A DNA stretch of 37,671 nt from a virus. The notes beneath the pieces are model-generated. The model was given only the letters and a program-made list of their open reading frames with translations, did no database searches and was not told where the DNA came from. The DNA is taken from positions 1 to 37,671 of IMG/VR virus record IMGVR_UViG_3300028920_000156. One strand, written 5' to 3'. Position 1 is the first letter of the stretch; each line of letters starts with the position of its first letter. Positions 26,977 through 37,451 of this stretch are shown here, in pieces. A program made the translations under genes and the position numbers.

Positions 26977-29094
26977 ATGGTAAATGCTCCAGCAATTATG
27001 AAAGGCCGGTACGAGTTTGTAAAGTCTTCGGGTTATGAGAAGATTTTGAAGATTGAATCTGAGTTTGACAGGGCGTTAGACGCCGATTCCCGCAATAGAG
27101 AGAGGTCTTACGTTAACTGGAGGGCTTATTTCGGTGTGGATGGCGGGCAATGGCCTACAAAGATATTGCAGCAATTAAATGACGAAGATCGTCACGCCGC
27201 TAGTTTTAATATAATTCAGTCAAAAGTGGACACCCTGGCCGGGTCTCTTGCTTCAGAGATATATGATGCCGACTGGATTCCTATTGAGGGGAGTAGAAAT
27301 TCTCTTACAGAGGGTTTAAAAGACAGTTATTATGCAGATAGCGAGTTGTGTGAATATGATAAGCACATGTCTGACGTTATTAGAGATGCGATGATTTACT
27401 GCGGGGACTTGAAGATGGTCATGTCAAAAGACCACAATCCACTTAGAAACATCGCTTATAAACGCGTTACTCCTGGTTTTTTGGTACGAGACCCCTATTG
27501 GATTTCTCTTGATGACAAGGATTGTATGAGAGCATGGGAGATATTTCATCTTTCGGCAATAGAGATCAGGGATAAATACGGTATCAGAAATCCTCGAATT
27601 GACGCGGAAATAAGGAATTGGCAGAGAATGGGTGGAGAATATCCCTTAGAAGAATACGATAGTTTTGATTACCGCCATCGTATTCGACTGCATTCGAGGG
27701 GGCATTTGTTCAGGGTAATAGAATATCATTGGATGGAACCGGTGCAGACAACCAGATTAATGGGTAAGAAGATTAATTCGCAACGCTGGATACCGTTCCC
27801 GATTACCAACCAGAAAGAGAAACTTGAAGCTTACATGATAAAAAACAAGATAGACCCTACCACTTTAGCTGAACACCCTTACGAAGACAAGATACACCAT
27901 GTTACCACCATCTGCCCCACTCTTACACAAACTGAACTACTTGAAGATGGTATCTCGGTGGTACAACCCAAGAGACTCCCCTATTTTCATTTTACGGCAA
28001 ACAGGGCCATGGGAGTAGATAAGGGCATAGTAGATGACATTATTGACATTCAGGAGACTATTAACCGGCGGGAATCAAAGTTGACCGACATGATTGGAAC
28101 CGCTACTGGTGGCGGAAAGCTGGTAAACAAAGACCTTTTCAAGACAGCGGAACAGAGAAGGAGATTTGAGAAGGAGGCCAATAATCCTGGTTATATTGAA
28201 TTTGTGGAGGGAGAAGAGCTTTCCAAGGAAAGGTCTATTCATTATCTCAATTCAAATCAATTTCCCTCAACTCTCATCAATCAATTAGAGAGAATGTGGG
28301 ACATAGTTGATAGGGTGTCAAAGGTTCCTGCGGCTATGGACGCCATGTCGGAGTCGGCCAATGAATCGGGGATATTGTTTGAGAGGAAATTACAGGTCTC
28401 CCGAATGGGATTAATGACCATATCGAATAATTTGAAGAATTTTAGGCACTCCCTGGCTGAGGCTTATTATGAGCAATGGCAACTCGCTTATAATGGCCCT
28501 GAGAGGGAGTTTGCCACTAGGGATGGAAGGCATAGAGTTACCCTTAATAGAAGGGTGTTTAATGCTGATGATGGAAGGCTTTATATAGAAAATCGACCAG
28601 ACCAGATACCCAGGTGTCATGTGGTGGTTACGGAGTCAAAGAATTCTCCCAACCGGATGCTAAGCAATAGGGCTATTTATTCAGACCTATATAATTTATC
28701 AGCTCAAGCCAATCCTCAATCTCCGTATACAAGTTTCTTTTATAGAAGGTTATTAGAGACAATGCCGCTTAGCGATTCAGATAAGGCTGAATTAGAAAGC
28801 ATTTCTTTCTTTGAAAAGATTAAAGACCGTAAGAGGATGGAGGCTGAGATAGCGAATCTTGACGCGACTTCAAAGCAAGCTGCGTTAATGGGATTACAGG
28901 CCATGATGCAAATTGAAAATATGGGTAGAGGACAGGAAGTATTACCTGCCGCGCAGATACCGGAAGAAGATATACCGCAACAGGCATCTCCAGGAGAAGT
29001 GCCTGTTTTAGAGGGTGAGATTACTGGAGGGCCTCCCGCCACTCAATCATCTTTGCCACCTACCGGAAGAACTAAGGAATCGACTCTAATTTAA
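26977..29094 (+). CDS. Portal protein, P22-like (705 aa)
   Basis: Starts one base after the previous stop behind AAGGAATGAT. RHAASFNIIQSKVDTLAGSL (about 69-88) is the N-terminal signature of P22-type portals (.F..i...V..laG...). Further blocks: VIRDAMIYCGDLKM, GFLVRDPYW, the stem region DIIDIQETINRRESKLTDMI (about 350-370) and MWDIVDRVSKVPAAMDAMSE. The C-terminal 120 residues are helical then Pro/Gly-rich. Length equals the P22 portal range (about 700). It forms the dodecameric ring through which TerL pumps DNA. Confidence 0.88.
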   Translation: MVNAPAIMKGRYEFVKSSGYEKILKIESEFDRALDADSRNRERSYVNWRAYFGVDGGQWPTKILQQLNDEDRHAASFNIIQSKVDTLAGSLASEIYDADWIPIEGSRNSLTEGLKDSYYADSELCEYDKHMSDVIRDAMIYCGDLKMVMSKDHNPLRNIAYKRVTPGFLVRDPYWISLDDKDCMRAWEIFHLSAIEIRDKYGIRNPRIDAEIRNWQRMGGEYPLEEYDSFDYRHRIRLHSRGHLFRVIEYHWMEPVQTTRLMGKKINSQRWIPFPITNQKEKLEAYMIKNKIDPTTLAEHPYEDKIHHVTTICPTLTQTELLEDGISVVQPKRLPYFHFTANRAMGVDKGIVDDIIDIQETINRRESKLTDMIGTATGGGKLVNKDLFKTAEQRRRFEKEANNPGYIEFVEGEELSKERSIHYLNSNQFPSTLINQLERMWDIVDRVSKVPAAMDAMSESANESGILFERKLQVSRMGLMTISNNLKNFRHSLAEAYYEQWQLAYNGPEREFATRDGRHRVTLNRRVFNADDGRLYIENRPDQIPRCHVVVTESKNSPNRMLSNRAIYSDLYNLSAQANPQSPYTSFFYRRLLETMPLSDSDKAELESISFFEKIKDRKRMEAEIANLDATSKQAALMGLQAMMQIENMGRGQEVLPAAQIPEEDIPQQASPGEVPVLEGEITGGPPATQSSLPPTGRTKESTLI

Positions 29095-29122
29095 CGAGGG
29101 ATAAACCCTGAAGGAGTAAAAA

Positions 29123-30502
29123 ATGGAAGCAACAGAAGAAAAAAAATTAGTCTTTAAGTCTGAAGAAGACAAGATTAAAGCTATTGAATCATTGCCGGAA
29201 GACCCTCCCCCGGGGATGGATATTACCGAGTTTGAAGAGGATTTGGACAGGAAAATAGAGGAGATACAAAATGCTGAGGTCTCAGAGGACGCTCCAGAAT
29301 ACAACGAAGCTCAAGAATCTGCGGAAGCGGCGGGAGAAGGCGAGAAGTCGAAAACTCAAGAGGAGCACGAAGATAAAGCGGGAACTTCCGTAGAAGATAA
29401 TCGTATTAGCATGCTGGAGGAACGCCAACAGCGCATGCAGCAAGAATACGAAGAGAAAATGCGCAAAAGAGAAGAAGAGTGGCAGAAGAAACTGGATGAA
29501 ATGAAGCCTAATAAAGAGGAGTCTTCAAAAATAGATGCAGACCCTCAATTGGAAAACCAAATACTCAGCGTTAGGGAGAAAATAAAAAAGATAAAATCTG
29601 AGATAAGTAAGGAAGACTCTGAATACGATGATGATTACAATAAAAAAGTAATCGAATTGAACACTCTTACCAGCGATTTGGTTGAATTAACCGACAAGAA
29701 AAATGATACCATTTACAAAAAAATATCGGATTTAGAGGCCAAGCGAGCTAAAGAAGAAGAAGAGAGGCGTAATCGTGAAGTTGAACAGCAAAAGAGGACG
29801 GCGGCACAGCAGAAGAAAGATAAGCTTGATGCTAATGTTGAAGCTTTTCGTAAGGGTATAAAAGAATTTCAGAGTGATAAGACTTATCAACAGATGGAGA
29901 AAGATTACGTTTCATTCTCAAAAGAATTGGCGGCGCAGTATTTTGACAAGCTCCCTGAGTCAGTTTCCGGCCCGGAACAAGAAGTGGCCATATCTAAATA
30001 TCTAAACAAAGTTCCCGCTATAATGGAAAAAGTGGAGGATAGTGGAATAAAAGAACCCGAAGAGCTTAGAAAATACTTAATTTTAAGCGAAGTAAATGCA
30101 ATGTATCAAGGGTATGAGCTGGACAAGAATTCTGGCAAATGGGTGAGGATGAAGAATGAAGTCGGAGACCCCGTCAACCTTCCCAATCTTTCCGTTGCCT
30201 ATGAGTATCTACAGCAGAAATCGGGTAAAAAAGGGGCTGAATTGCTTGAAGCTCAAAAACAAGCAGTTGAAGAATATAAAAAAGGAATGGAATCGAGAAG
30301 CAATCCTGTGGAACTCGATGGAAGCCATCAGCATGGAACCGTTAGAGAAATGAGCGCGGAAGAAGCTCACAAGATAATAAATCTTTATGACGAAGAGGAA
30401 ATGGCGACATTAGCTAGGAGAAATTCTAATTCGCCGAAATTAAAAGAATTTAATAAAGCCTTAGTGGTACTAGGGCATGATGCTTTTGATGACACCATCT
30501 AA
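29123..30502 (+). CDS. Scaffold-like coiled-coil protein (459 aa)
   Basis: ATG 29123 behind GAAGGAG. Very charged; acidic N-terminal 130 residues followed by long coiled coils (RQQRMQQEYEEKMRKREEEW, KRAKEEEERRNREVEQQKRT) and a more globular C-terminus with basic patches. Position between portal and capsid, plus this composition, fits a capsid assembly scaffold. No protease motif seen. Sequence similarity to a named family is not claimed. Confidence 0.65.
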   Translation: MEATEEKKLVFKSEEDKIKAIESLPEDPPPGMDITEFEEDLDRKIEEIQNAEVSEDAPEYNEAQESAEAAGEGEKSKTQEEHEDKAGTSVEDNRISMLEERQQRMQQEYEEKMRKREEEWQKKLDEMKPNKEESSKIDADPQLENQILSVREKIKKIKSEISKEDSEYDDDYNKKVIELNTLTSDLVELTDKKNDTIYKKISDLEAKRAKEEEERRNREVEQQKRTAAQQKKDKLDANVEAFRKGIKEFQSDKTYQQMEKDYVSFSKELAAQYFDKLPESVSGPEQEVAISKYLNKVPAIMEKVEDSGIKEPEELRKYLILSEVNAMYQGYELDKNSGKWVRMKNEVGDPVNLPNLSVAYEYLQQKSGKKGAELLEAQKQAVEEYKKGMESRSNPVELDGSHQHGTVREMSAEEAHKIINLYDEEEMATLARRNSNSPKLKEFNKALVVLGHDAFDDTI

Positions 30503-30506
30503 GCGT

Positions 30507-30536
30507 ACCCATTGTGGGTGAAACGCCCGAAGCGTT
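30507..30536 (+). promoter_or_regulatory. Two adjacent hairpins before the capsid gene
   Basis: ACCCA-TTG... pairs with TGGGT (30507-30511 with 30515-30519) and AACGC-CCGAA-GCGTT forms a second stem (30522-30536). No T tract follows, so they are not terminators; they may stabilise or process the capsid mRNA. GGAG of the capsid gene follows at about 30551. Confidence 0.5.
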
Positions 30537-30559
30537 AACAATAAACAAAGGAGCATGAA

Positions 30560-31807
30560 ATGGCTTTAATAGCTGACATGGCCCCATTACCAGCTCAGTC
30601 GCAAATAGCTGGTTTTGACAAGACCCTTCGGGCGCGTGCGACGATAAAAGATATCTTCGTAAACCTGCAAGGGTTATTTGATAGAACGGAACAGACGATT
30701 CCGAACGCCATCTACATGAAAGTAGACGGCACATCCCCGGGCACGAATAACGTGACCATCACCATGAAACTGCCTCTTATTGAGCCAGCCGTACTTGGAA
30801 ACACCAGGCTGACTGGAAACGAGGAAGAGCCGAGCACGAAGGCCGCTACAATCTACCGCAACAACTATAAAAAGGCTGTTGTAGTGGAGGACTACGGAGT
30901 TCGCAAGCTCGACCAGCAGGATTACGGGCTGTACAAGAAGCACATAAAAGACCTTGGTTTGTGGGCTTCACAGTTTGAAGGGTATGAGATTCGCCATGCT
31001 CTTCTTGAACGGTATAGTTCTAACCTGGCGGTTGGTGATACGTCTGCCAGTTGTGTTCCCGAATGGCATCCTCACATGTACGTGCAGGGAGCCACGGATG
31101 CCCAACAGCCCACATATTCAACCGACCTGACCACTTACACCAATAATATCGTTGGTGCGATAGTCAATGCGTCAGATGCTTCCTTTACGGCCAGTGCCGC
31201 ACAGGCCATGACGTTCAGGATGATGAATAAGCTGGCGGAAAAGGCTCTGGATGAGAAGATATTCCCGCTTCAGATTGGCGGAAATGACGCTTACATCCTT
31301 ACCGTGAGCACTCTTCAGGCGCAAATCTTCTCAGACCCTCTTTGGTCAGCCAATACTGGCGGAGCTGTTTGGGTAGGCTATAACCGGTTGAGTGAGAAGA
31401 CGCAGAACTGGTACAATGTCCTTGGATGTTTTAAATCTTCCATTGGCGTAGACATCTATGTCGTGGTAGACCATAAATGTCCTACTGTTCGTCCGGGCGG
31501 GTCTGCTGGTGCTTACACCCTGGTGGCTGGTTATATGAAACCAGGTGACGTGGATGATAGAAACCGGTCAAATGCCGTTACTCGTGACGTAGGATTCCTC
31601 CTGGGAAAGACGGCGTTGTGCAAATGGGAACCAGAACCCCTGCATTTCGTGAAACAGGATGATGACTATTTCCGTGTCATGGGACACGGTATAGCTGGAG
31701 TTCGTGGGATTCAGCAGGTTCATTTCGACCAGCAGACTCCTGCGGCGGGAAGTATGGAGTATTACGGCTCAATTGGCGTAATCTTCGCTCGTCCGACCTA
31801 TAACTAG
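30560..31807 (+). CDS. Major capsid protein, N4-gp56/DUF4043-like (415 aa)
   Basis: ATG 30560 after AAAGGAGCATGAA. Blocks expected for the N4-gp56/DUF4043 HK97-fold group: NEEEPSTKAATIYRNNYKKA (about 91-110), VVEDYGVRKLDQQDYGLYKK, LWASQFEGYEIRHALLERYS and the late DVGFLLGKTALCKWEPEPLH. Length fits. Base composition is clearly richer in G+C and codon choice tighter than in flanking genes, as expected for the most expressed protein. Flanked by hairpins on both sides. Confidence 0.85.
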   Translation: MALIADMAPLPAQSQIAGFDKTLRARATIKDIFVNLQGLFDRTEQTIPNAIYMKVDGTSPGTNNVTITMKLPLIEPAVLGNTRLTGNEEEPSTKAATIYRNNYKKAVVVEDYGVRKLDQQDYGLYKKHIKDLGLWASQFEGYEIRHALLERYSSNLAVGDTSASCVPEWHPHMYVQGATDAQQPTYSTDLTTYTNNIVGAIVNASDASFTASAAQAMTFRMMNKLAEKALDEKIFPLQIGGNDAYILTVSTLQAQIFSDPLWSANTGGAVWVGYNRLSEKTQNWYNVLGCFKSSIGVDIYVVVDHKCPTVRPGGSAGAYTLVAGYMKPGDVDDRNRSNAVTRDVGFLLGKTALCKWEPEPLHFVKQDDDYFRVMGHGIAGVRGIQQVHFDQQTPAAGSMEYYGSIGVIFARPTYN

Positions 31808-31827
31808 TCCAACAAACCATGTGTGAA

Positions 31828-31845
31828 GGGGGATTAATTTCCCCC
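31828..31845 (+). terminator. Hairpin after the capsid gene, attenuator-like
   Basis: GGGGGA (31828-31833), loop TTAATT, TCCCCC (31840-31845) is a strong six-pair stem, extendable by GTG/CAC flanks. No T tract follows, so it probably acts as a partial terminator or 3' stabiliser separating capsid mRNA from downstream genes. Confidence 0.55.
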
Positions 31846-31872
31846 AACGCACGAAACCATAGAGAGGGTAAA

Positions 31873-32421
31873 ATGGCAATAAAAACAAGTGATGACATAA
31901 CTGATACCATGAAACGGGTAGCGGCTATGAAGCAGGGATACAAGTTTATTGAACTTAGGCTTAATCCCGAAAAAGTGAGAACCTCACAACAGCAAGTGAG
32001 GATTACAGGCGTTAAATGCGCCAATGCTTATTCTGCCGGTCTAGCTAAGAACGGCATACGGCAATATGATATTGTCAAACAGGGAGGGCATTTAGTATTC
32101 AAGTTAGACCTGGAAGAAGGGGAATACAAAGGCTGGCTCTATGATGATGAAGAAAAAGGCCCGTATTCTGAAATAGGGTACAATCGGGATGTTTTGGCTT
32201 CTCATTATCACGAAGATAGGTTCATTATAGTTGACCCTAAAATACGAAAAGATGTGGAAAAAAGAGCGAAATTGGTAAAAAAGCACATATCTGAATCTTT
32301 GGCGGAAAAAGAAGAAGCAAAGCCTATGAATTCTGTTGAAGATATAGATGCTCAGATAGAAATGCTTCAGCAACAAAAGCAAGCTCTAACCGAAATGAAA
32401 AAGGAAGAAAGCGTTGCCTAG
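31873..32421 (+). CDS. Virion-associated hypothetical protein (182 aa)
   Basis: ATG 31873 behind GAGAGGGTAAA; the longer frame from 31819 includes the hairpin and is disfavoured. Middle part YKFIELRLNPEKVRTSQQQV and KQGGHLVFKLDLEEGEYKGW looks beta-rich. The C-terminus is a coiled coil (IDAQIEMLQQQKQALTEMKK). Location between capsid and adaptor suggests a head decoration or completion factor. No family recognised. Confidence 0.6.
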   Translation: MAIKTSDDITDTMKRVAAMKQGYKFIELRLNPEKVRTSQQQVRITGVKCANAYSAGLAKNGIRQYDIVKQGGHLVFKLDLEEGEYKGWLYDDEEKGPYSEIGYNRDVLASHYHEDRFIIVDPKIRKDVEKRAKLVKKHISESLAEKEEAKPMNSVEDIDAQIEMLQQQKQALTEMKKEESVA

Positions 32422-33112
32422 TACAAAGCAAGTAGTCACATGGGTTCAGATGAATGTCCCCGCATGGAATCGTGATGGTTCGCGGGGAATTCTTCCAATC
32501 CTTAATGAAGTGCAGAATATTTTACTACAGAATGAGACTGAGCAGACTGTCAAATATGATTCGACTACCGGGCAGTTTCCTTATTTAGAAACCACGCTTG
32601 ACCAATATCAATACGATATGCCGAGTGATGTGTGGCGGGTAGGGGAGGTTTTGATTGATTATCCGAATTTATACTCCTACGATTACGACCTTTTGCGGTT
32701 ATTTAACGAATATAGGATAAATAACAATAATCGCAGGGAGATAGAAACGGTAATATACAATAACAAGAAGTATGTCCGTATTCAAAATTTGAAGACTACT
32801 GACAGGAAATCTGACACAGTTCCAGCTAGAGTGCAGTTTTTTGACAATCCCGAGACTTCTACCAGTGTATTTCAGTACAGGGCTTACACTCTTCCGACAC
32901 AGTTAACGACAGAGGGTGTCGAATTAACTATACCAGAGAAATATCATTTATCTCATGTTGTTCCAGCCACATTGGAAATGATAGAGGCTTTTGAGAATAA
33001 TAAATGGACAGACGGTATTGAGGCTATAAAAAAATTTCAAGAGGACATCATAAATGAACAAAACGCCGGTGAACAAGGTGAAGCTCATATTGTGCATAGA
33101 AGAGACTTCTAA
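32414..33112 (+). CDS. Head-tail adaptor candidate (232 aa)
   Basis: TTG 32414 start with AAGGAAG upstream, overlapping the previous stop. Helical start (QVVTWVQMNVPAW, PILNEVQNILLQNE), beta centre (YDMPSDVWRVGEVLIDYPNL) and helical end with an acidic tail. Size and location after capsid match the P22 gp4/tail adaptor position, but the sequence was not recognised as such. Assignment is by order only. Confidence 0.5.
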   Translation: MPSTKQVVTWVQMNVPAWNRDGSRGILPILNEVQNILLQNETEQTVKYDSTTGQFPYLETTLDQYQYDMPSDVWRVGEVLIDYPNLYSYDYDLLRLFNEYRINNNNRREIETVIYNNKKYVRIQNLKTTDRKSDTVPARVQFFDNPETSTSVFQYRAYTLPTQLTTEGVELTIPEKYHLSHVVPATLEMIEAFENNKWTDGIEAIKKFQEDIINEQNAGEQGEAHIVHRRDF

Positions 33113-36100
33113 TGAAACAAGCGAAACGGCCGGCCGCAAAGTCGCAGTCTGAAGTAATAGAGCATAGACAGGCAAATTTTAACGCTCTTTACAGGGATAT
33201 CCCTGCCAGTGAATGTCCTGATGGTTCAGTGACAGACGCCATAAACGTACTGTTATTTGGCGATTATGCTATGGTGAGGCCAGGTACTCGCGGGTGGGAC
33301 GCTGGAAGGATGCCGAGCATTTCCGGCAGGACTAATTATTCTGCCGCTAAAAGCGGGTATGAGATAACCAAAACGGATGGGGACGATTTCACTGACGAGG
33401 ATTTATACCGATATTTTATATGGCCTGATGGGACGAGAGATTTAATTGTTGAGATAAACAGCTCTACTAAAGTAACCGTTAAATCTAATACGGCTCATTC
33501 TGCGGCATCCGGGGATGGAGAAATACAGGCTAGAGTAAACAGTTACATCTGGCATGAAAAAAGCAAGAAATTATTTGTTCATTTAGGCAATAAGGTTTAT
33601 TACACCGATTATCTTATTAATACCTACACAGAAATTTATATGAATGTAGGAGAAGAGGCGCTTCCTGACAGTCAATCAACAATGGCTGAAGAAAATGAAG
33701 ATATTTATTTGTTTACCGATAGGGGCCATTTTAAGATAGATACCCGTACCACTCCTTATGAGATGATACAGATTAATACAGACGTCTCTCAGAATACCAT
33801 AAATCCGCCGGCTGATGAAACTATTGCGCCTTCTTCAGAGGAAACCAAATTCAACAGGTATGGAAGAAGGTATATATATTCTCTTTCCAAACTTACTGGA
33901 ACTGGAATTAGAACAAGAGGTGATTCTGGCGTTAGAATACAGAAGGAAACGGCTTTAAATTCTATTTATGAAAGCAAAGACTGGCAAGCTATATGGAGGC
34001 CTATAAGAAACACTACTGGAAATTATAGTTCTACAATGGCTTTGAGAAGATGTAAAATAGAAATAGGAAATGATACTGAGCCTCTTGAAAAATGGAAAGA
34101 CTTTACCGATGGCGGGTTTAGAATTGATGTAGATGGAATAATAAGAGACGTTGTATTTGATTTGTCTGATGTTCAGTCTTGGTATGAAGTGGCGGATATT
34201 ATAAGTTTGGCTTTACAAGGAGTCTTTCCGGAATATGAATATGTAGAATGTTTTTATGATGAAACTAATGGATATTTGACTTTTATTTCCGGAGACCCGA
34301 GTGTTGATGTGGGAGCTTTGTCGGCTTTAACAGCTTCTCTTGGAACTGATATGTATATTAACGGCTATTTAAACAATGCTGTTACTCCACAATCATTTGT
34401 TGATATTAACGGATGGTTTACTATGGGTACAACAGACTCTAATCCTGCGCTTAGAACATCTGGCGGGGTTTCCGGCTGGACGCATTATTCTATATACTCA
34501 ACACTCACTTTGGGCGCTAAATGGGAAAATACAGATGGCGAAAGCACTAGAGACAAAGAACTTTTTGTTCATCAAAAAGACGTTAGATTTTGTGCTGCTA
34601 TGTATGGTTCTATAGATGAATATTCAGTAACCCTTATTCGAGGGGAGGTTGAAGACGCTGATGTTGGCAGTATGTTGGAATTAGAAGATGGTAGCACTGC
34701 TAAAATAGTGGCTGTATATAGTAGTGTAAGTTTTGAAATAGATGCGTCTTTTGACATAACCAATGAATCTATGGCAATAGGATGTTCTTATCCTATGAGG
34801 GCGCATAGAGACGGGGTTACTGGTAATGTAATAAAAGATGGCCCGGCTGCCCCTGTATTTACCATAGCGGATATTGGGAAAACCATTTATTGGGATGATG
34901 GAACCTACAGTTTAATAACCGGATGGGTTAGCAATACAGAGGTCACAGTGGCAGAAAGTTCAACTGATACGACTGTGAGAGGAGCTTGTTATTATAACAT
35001 TGTGGGACGCAATTACAATGATTTGATTTTAGACGACACATTGCTAGACAGGGCCGCTTCAGATTTATACCAAGCCGGGCATAGATGGTGGATTGGTTTG
35101 CCAGACGGTTCTTTGGGGGAAAAGGTTCCGGGATTTATTTTCACGGCAGAGGATGGGGCACAGGAGTTTTATTATTCTCAGGTATCTCAAGACAAAGAGT
35201 ATTTGGCGGGACATCATTACAGGCCGTGGCAAAAGCACCCGACAAAAGACGCTATTAAGCTTTTAAAAGAATTTCCAGACCAATTAGTAGTTTTCTGCGG
35301 GTCATCCACTCATAGAGTGCAGGTTAATGTAACGAATATCCTGAGAATAGATGAGATAGGTTCTGTGATAGCCGGTATTTCAGGTCTTGGCGCATTGGAT
35401 ATGAAAATTGGCTTAATGGGTCGTGGATTTTTCCAAAATGTAGAACATGGCGTGGCTGTAATAGTCACTTCTGAGCCAGGGATTAGAAGGTTTGACGGCT
35501 ACCAATACTCAAAAAATCTTGCTATTGATGAGCAGGGCAGGGGGCATGTGCAAAAAGACCTAAATCTTTTACAGGCTGACGGCGCAACGGGATATGACGG
35601 ATTATTCGGTTTCATAATGTGGGGAACAGATGAGTCTTTGACGGATTATGATAGGGTTGTCAGTTTAAACAAGTCTTACCGCATGGCGATTGACCCGGAG
35701 CAGGGATACGGATGGGCAGAGTTGAACGGTGAATGGGTCATCCCCGCTCCTGAAATGGGCGTTATAAGGATATTTGATGACAATGACCAACTATTATCGT
35801 TTGTATGGGATGATTCTGATGGAAGGCCTTATTTATTAGCTACTCGCACTGGCCCGACTGATAGTAATATTGTAGAAGAGTTTACCGATAAAGACCGTGA
35901 TTGGTTAGGCGGTAGTGCCGGTTCAGAGATACCTTGGTCTATAAAATTCAAAGAATTTCGGGCCAATAGAGAAGAATACGTAATAAGGCATATTGAATCA
36001 CATTTATTTCTAAGGCCTCAAGATGAGTCTAATCAAGGGGCTTCGGGGTATGATGTGGCCGGCTTTAGGGACGCGCAAGAACTAACTCTTAAAGTCTATA

Positions 36101-36909
36101 AAAACGGTAATGAAACTGAGACAGACAAGACTGTTGATATTCCTGACAGGGGAAATCTTGTATTTGATGAAATAATCGAAGATAATAGAATTCAATTAGA
36201 GCTTTCTGGGACAGCATCGGAGCTTAAATTAGTTGGGTATGATTCTGATTATGAGGAAAAATTTCAAAGAAAATCTCCTACCCAGAGGAATATATCGGAG
36301 CAACAGTATCAGGAAGAATTTGCCGAACCAGCTTTTTGGATTACAAGGGGAGAGAATCTCCTTCTGGATAGAGTTACGAATACTGCTCCTTCTGGTACGA
36401 TTACAGAGGCGGAAGGCCCGGACGGGTACTCTAATACCGCATTGGTAGTGGCTAGTGCAAATATAACCTATGCGGATTATATGACGGACTATGACCCGTT
36501 CACATTAGTATTTAATTTTTATCATACCGCAGCGTGCAACTTGTTTACAATCGGAAATTATCGTTTTTCAATTAACGCTTCCAATCAATTATGCGTTACA
36601 GTTGGAATAGCGACTACTTCTATTTTTAACACTTTTGCCACATCTACTTGGCATTCAATTGCTATATATAGAAATGGGAATAACTGGACATTTTACTTTA
36701 ATGGAACACTATTCTACACAATACCAATACCTGGAGCTGATGGTGATGGAGATTTTATTTTATATTATAACGCCGCAAATGCTCCAAGATTATTTGATAT
36801 CAGATATTTGTCTGGACAGATATCGGCAAATGCTATTGCCTATTATTATCGTAATATAACCAATAATGAGGGATGGGCTTTACTGCCCGAATCCGCTTAC
36901 ACTGCATAA
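33112..36909 (+). CDS. Large beta-rich virion protein with LamG-like C-terminus (1265 aa)
   Basis: ATG overlaps the previous stop. N-terminal NFNALYRDIPASECPDGSVT and DAINVLLFGDYAMVRPGTRG look like a tail accessory (stabilisation-type) start. The body is beta-rich with many Gly/Asp turns. The last 170 residues (ALVVASANITYADYMTDYDP, TWHSIAIYRNGNNWTFYFNG) have the layout of a concanavalin/LamG jelly roll, a frequent sugar-binding module. Likely tail hub or needle/tubular protein with a receptor-binding domain. No peptidoglycan hydrolase motif seen. Confidence 0.6.
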   Translation: MKQAKRPAAKSQSEVIEHRQANFNALYRDIPASECPDGSVTDAINVLLFGDYAMVRPGTRGWDAGRMPSISGRTNYSAAKSGYEITKTDGDDFTDEDLYRYFIWPDGTRDLIVEINSSTKVTVKSNTAHSAASGDGEIQARVNSYIWHEKSKKLFVHLGNKVYYTDYLINTYTEIYMNVGEEALPDSQSTMAEENEDIYLFTDRGHFKIDTRTTPYEMIQINTDVSQNTINPPADETIAPSSEETKFNRYGRRYIYSLSKLTGTGIRTRGDSGVRIQKETALNSIYESKDWQAIWRPIRNTTGNYSSTMALRRCKIEIGNDTEPLEKWKDFTDGGFRIDVDGIIRDVVFDLSDVQSWYEVADIISLALQGVFPEYEYVECFYDETNGYLTFISGDPSVDVGALSALTASLGTDMYINGYLNNAVTPQSFVDINGWFTMGTTDSNPALRTSGGVSGWTHYSIYSTLTLGAKWENTDGESTRDKELFVHQKDVRFCAAMYGSIDEYSVTLIRGEVEDADVGSMLELEDGSTAKIVAVYSSVSFEIDASFDITNESMAIGCSYPMRAHRDGVTGNVIKDGPAAPVFTIADIGKTIYWDDGTYSLITGWVSNTEVTVAESSTDTTVRGACYYNIVGRNYNDLILDDTLLDRAASDLYQAGHRWWIGLPDGSLGEKVPGFIFTAEDGAQEFYYSQVSQDKEYLAGHHYRPWQKHPTKDAIKLLKEFPDQLVVFCGSSTHRVQVNVTNILRIDEIGSVIAGISGLGALDMKIGLMGRGFFQNVEHGVAVIVTSEPGIRRFDGYQYSKNLAIDEQGRGHVQKDLNLLQADGATGYDGLFGFIMWGTDESLTDYDRVVSLNKSYRMAIDPEQGYGWAELNGEWVIPAPEMGVIRIFDDNDQLLSFVWDDSDGRPYLLATRTGPTDSNIVEEFTDKDRDWLGGSAGSEIPWSIKFKEFRANREEYVIRHIESHLFLRPQDESNQGASGYDVAGFRDAQELTLKVYKNGNETETDKTVDIPDRGNLVFDEIIEDNRIQLELSGTASELKLVGYDSDYEEKFQRKSPTQRNISEQQYQEEFAEPAFWITRGENLLLDRVTNTAPSGTITEAEGPDGYSNTALVVASANITYADYMTDYDPFTLVFNFYHTAACNLFTIGNYRFSINASNQLCVTVGIATTSIFNTFATSTWHSIAIYRNGNNWTFYFNGTLFYTIPIPGADGDGDFILYYNAANAPRLFDIRYLSGQISANAIAYYYRNITNNEGWALLPESAYTA

Positions 36910-37451
36910 TGGCTGATTTAATAAGTACATTGAGAGCTGGTTTTAACCGCCAAAACAGGCCGAAGCCAATCGACCCCAAACAGCCTGACTATCAAAGAAC
37001 TATAGCTATTAAGGACAATTTTGAGTGGTTATGGAACAGAATTATTGAATTAACTCAAGACCTTAATTCTGTCAATGGAGATATAGATGATAACAATAGA
37101 GAAGTAAACCGCATAGATAACAATGTCACAAATATAGACAATAGTGTCACGAATATAATCAACAACATAAATACTTCAGAAAGGTTTTACGGGTATAATG
37201 TTGGCGGTGGAGAAAATATAGGAAGCGTATTAAAAGACCTTGTTCTTACCACGGAATTCAGGAAAGACTCGCCTTATATTTTTACTGTCGGAGATGCCGA
37301 GATTGAAATAAATGAAACTGATAAATATGAGATAGTGGTTAATGCTGGATTTGACCTCAATGAAGGCGATATAATTGAAGTTAGAATTTCAGTTGATGAT
37401 GGCACTGGTTATCATTTTGTGGATGGGGCGTTTGCTTATTGCGGAGCATAA
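36909..37451 (+). CDS. Trimeric-coiled-coil tail fibre candidate (180 aa)
   Basis: ATG 36909 overlaps the previous stop (TAATG); the longer frame from 36873 is unlikely. After a basic N-terminus, residues 35-90 are a heptad repeat dominated by N, D and I (DIDDNNREVNRIDNNVTNID), as in trimeric fibre stalks. The C-terminal 90 residues are beta-rich and acidic (IFTVGDAEIEINETDKY). Probably fibre-attachment or stalk protein. Confidence 0.6.
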   Translation: MADLISTLRAGFNRQNRPKPIDPKQPDYQRTIAIKDNFEWLWNRIIELTQDLNSVNGDIDDNNREVNRIDNNVTNIDNSVTNIINNINTSERFYGYNVGGGENIGSVLKDLVLTTEFRKDSPYIFTVGDAEIEINETDKYEIVVNAGFDLNEGDIIEVRISVDDGTGYHFVDGAFAYCGA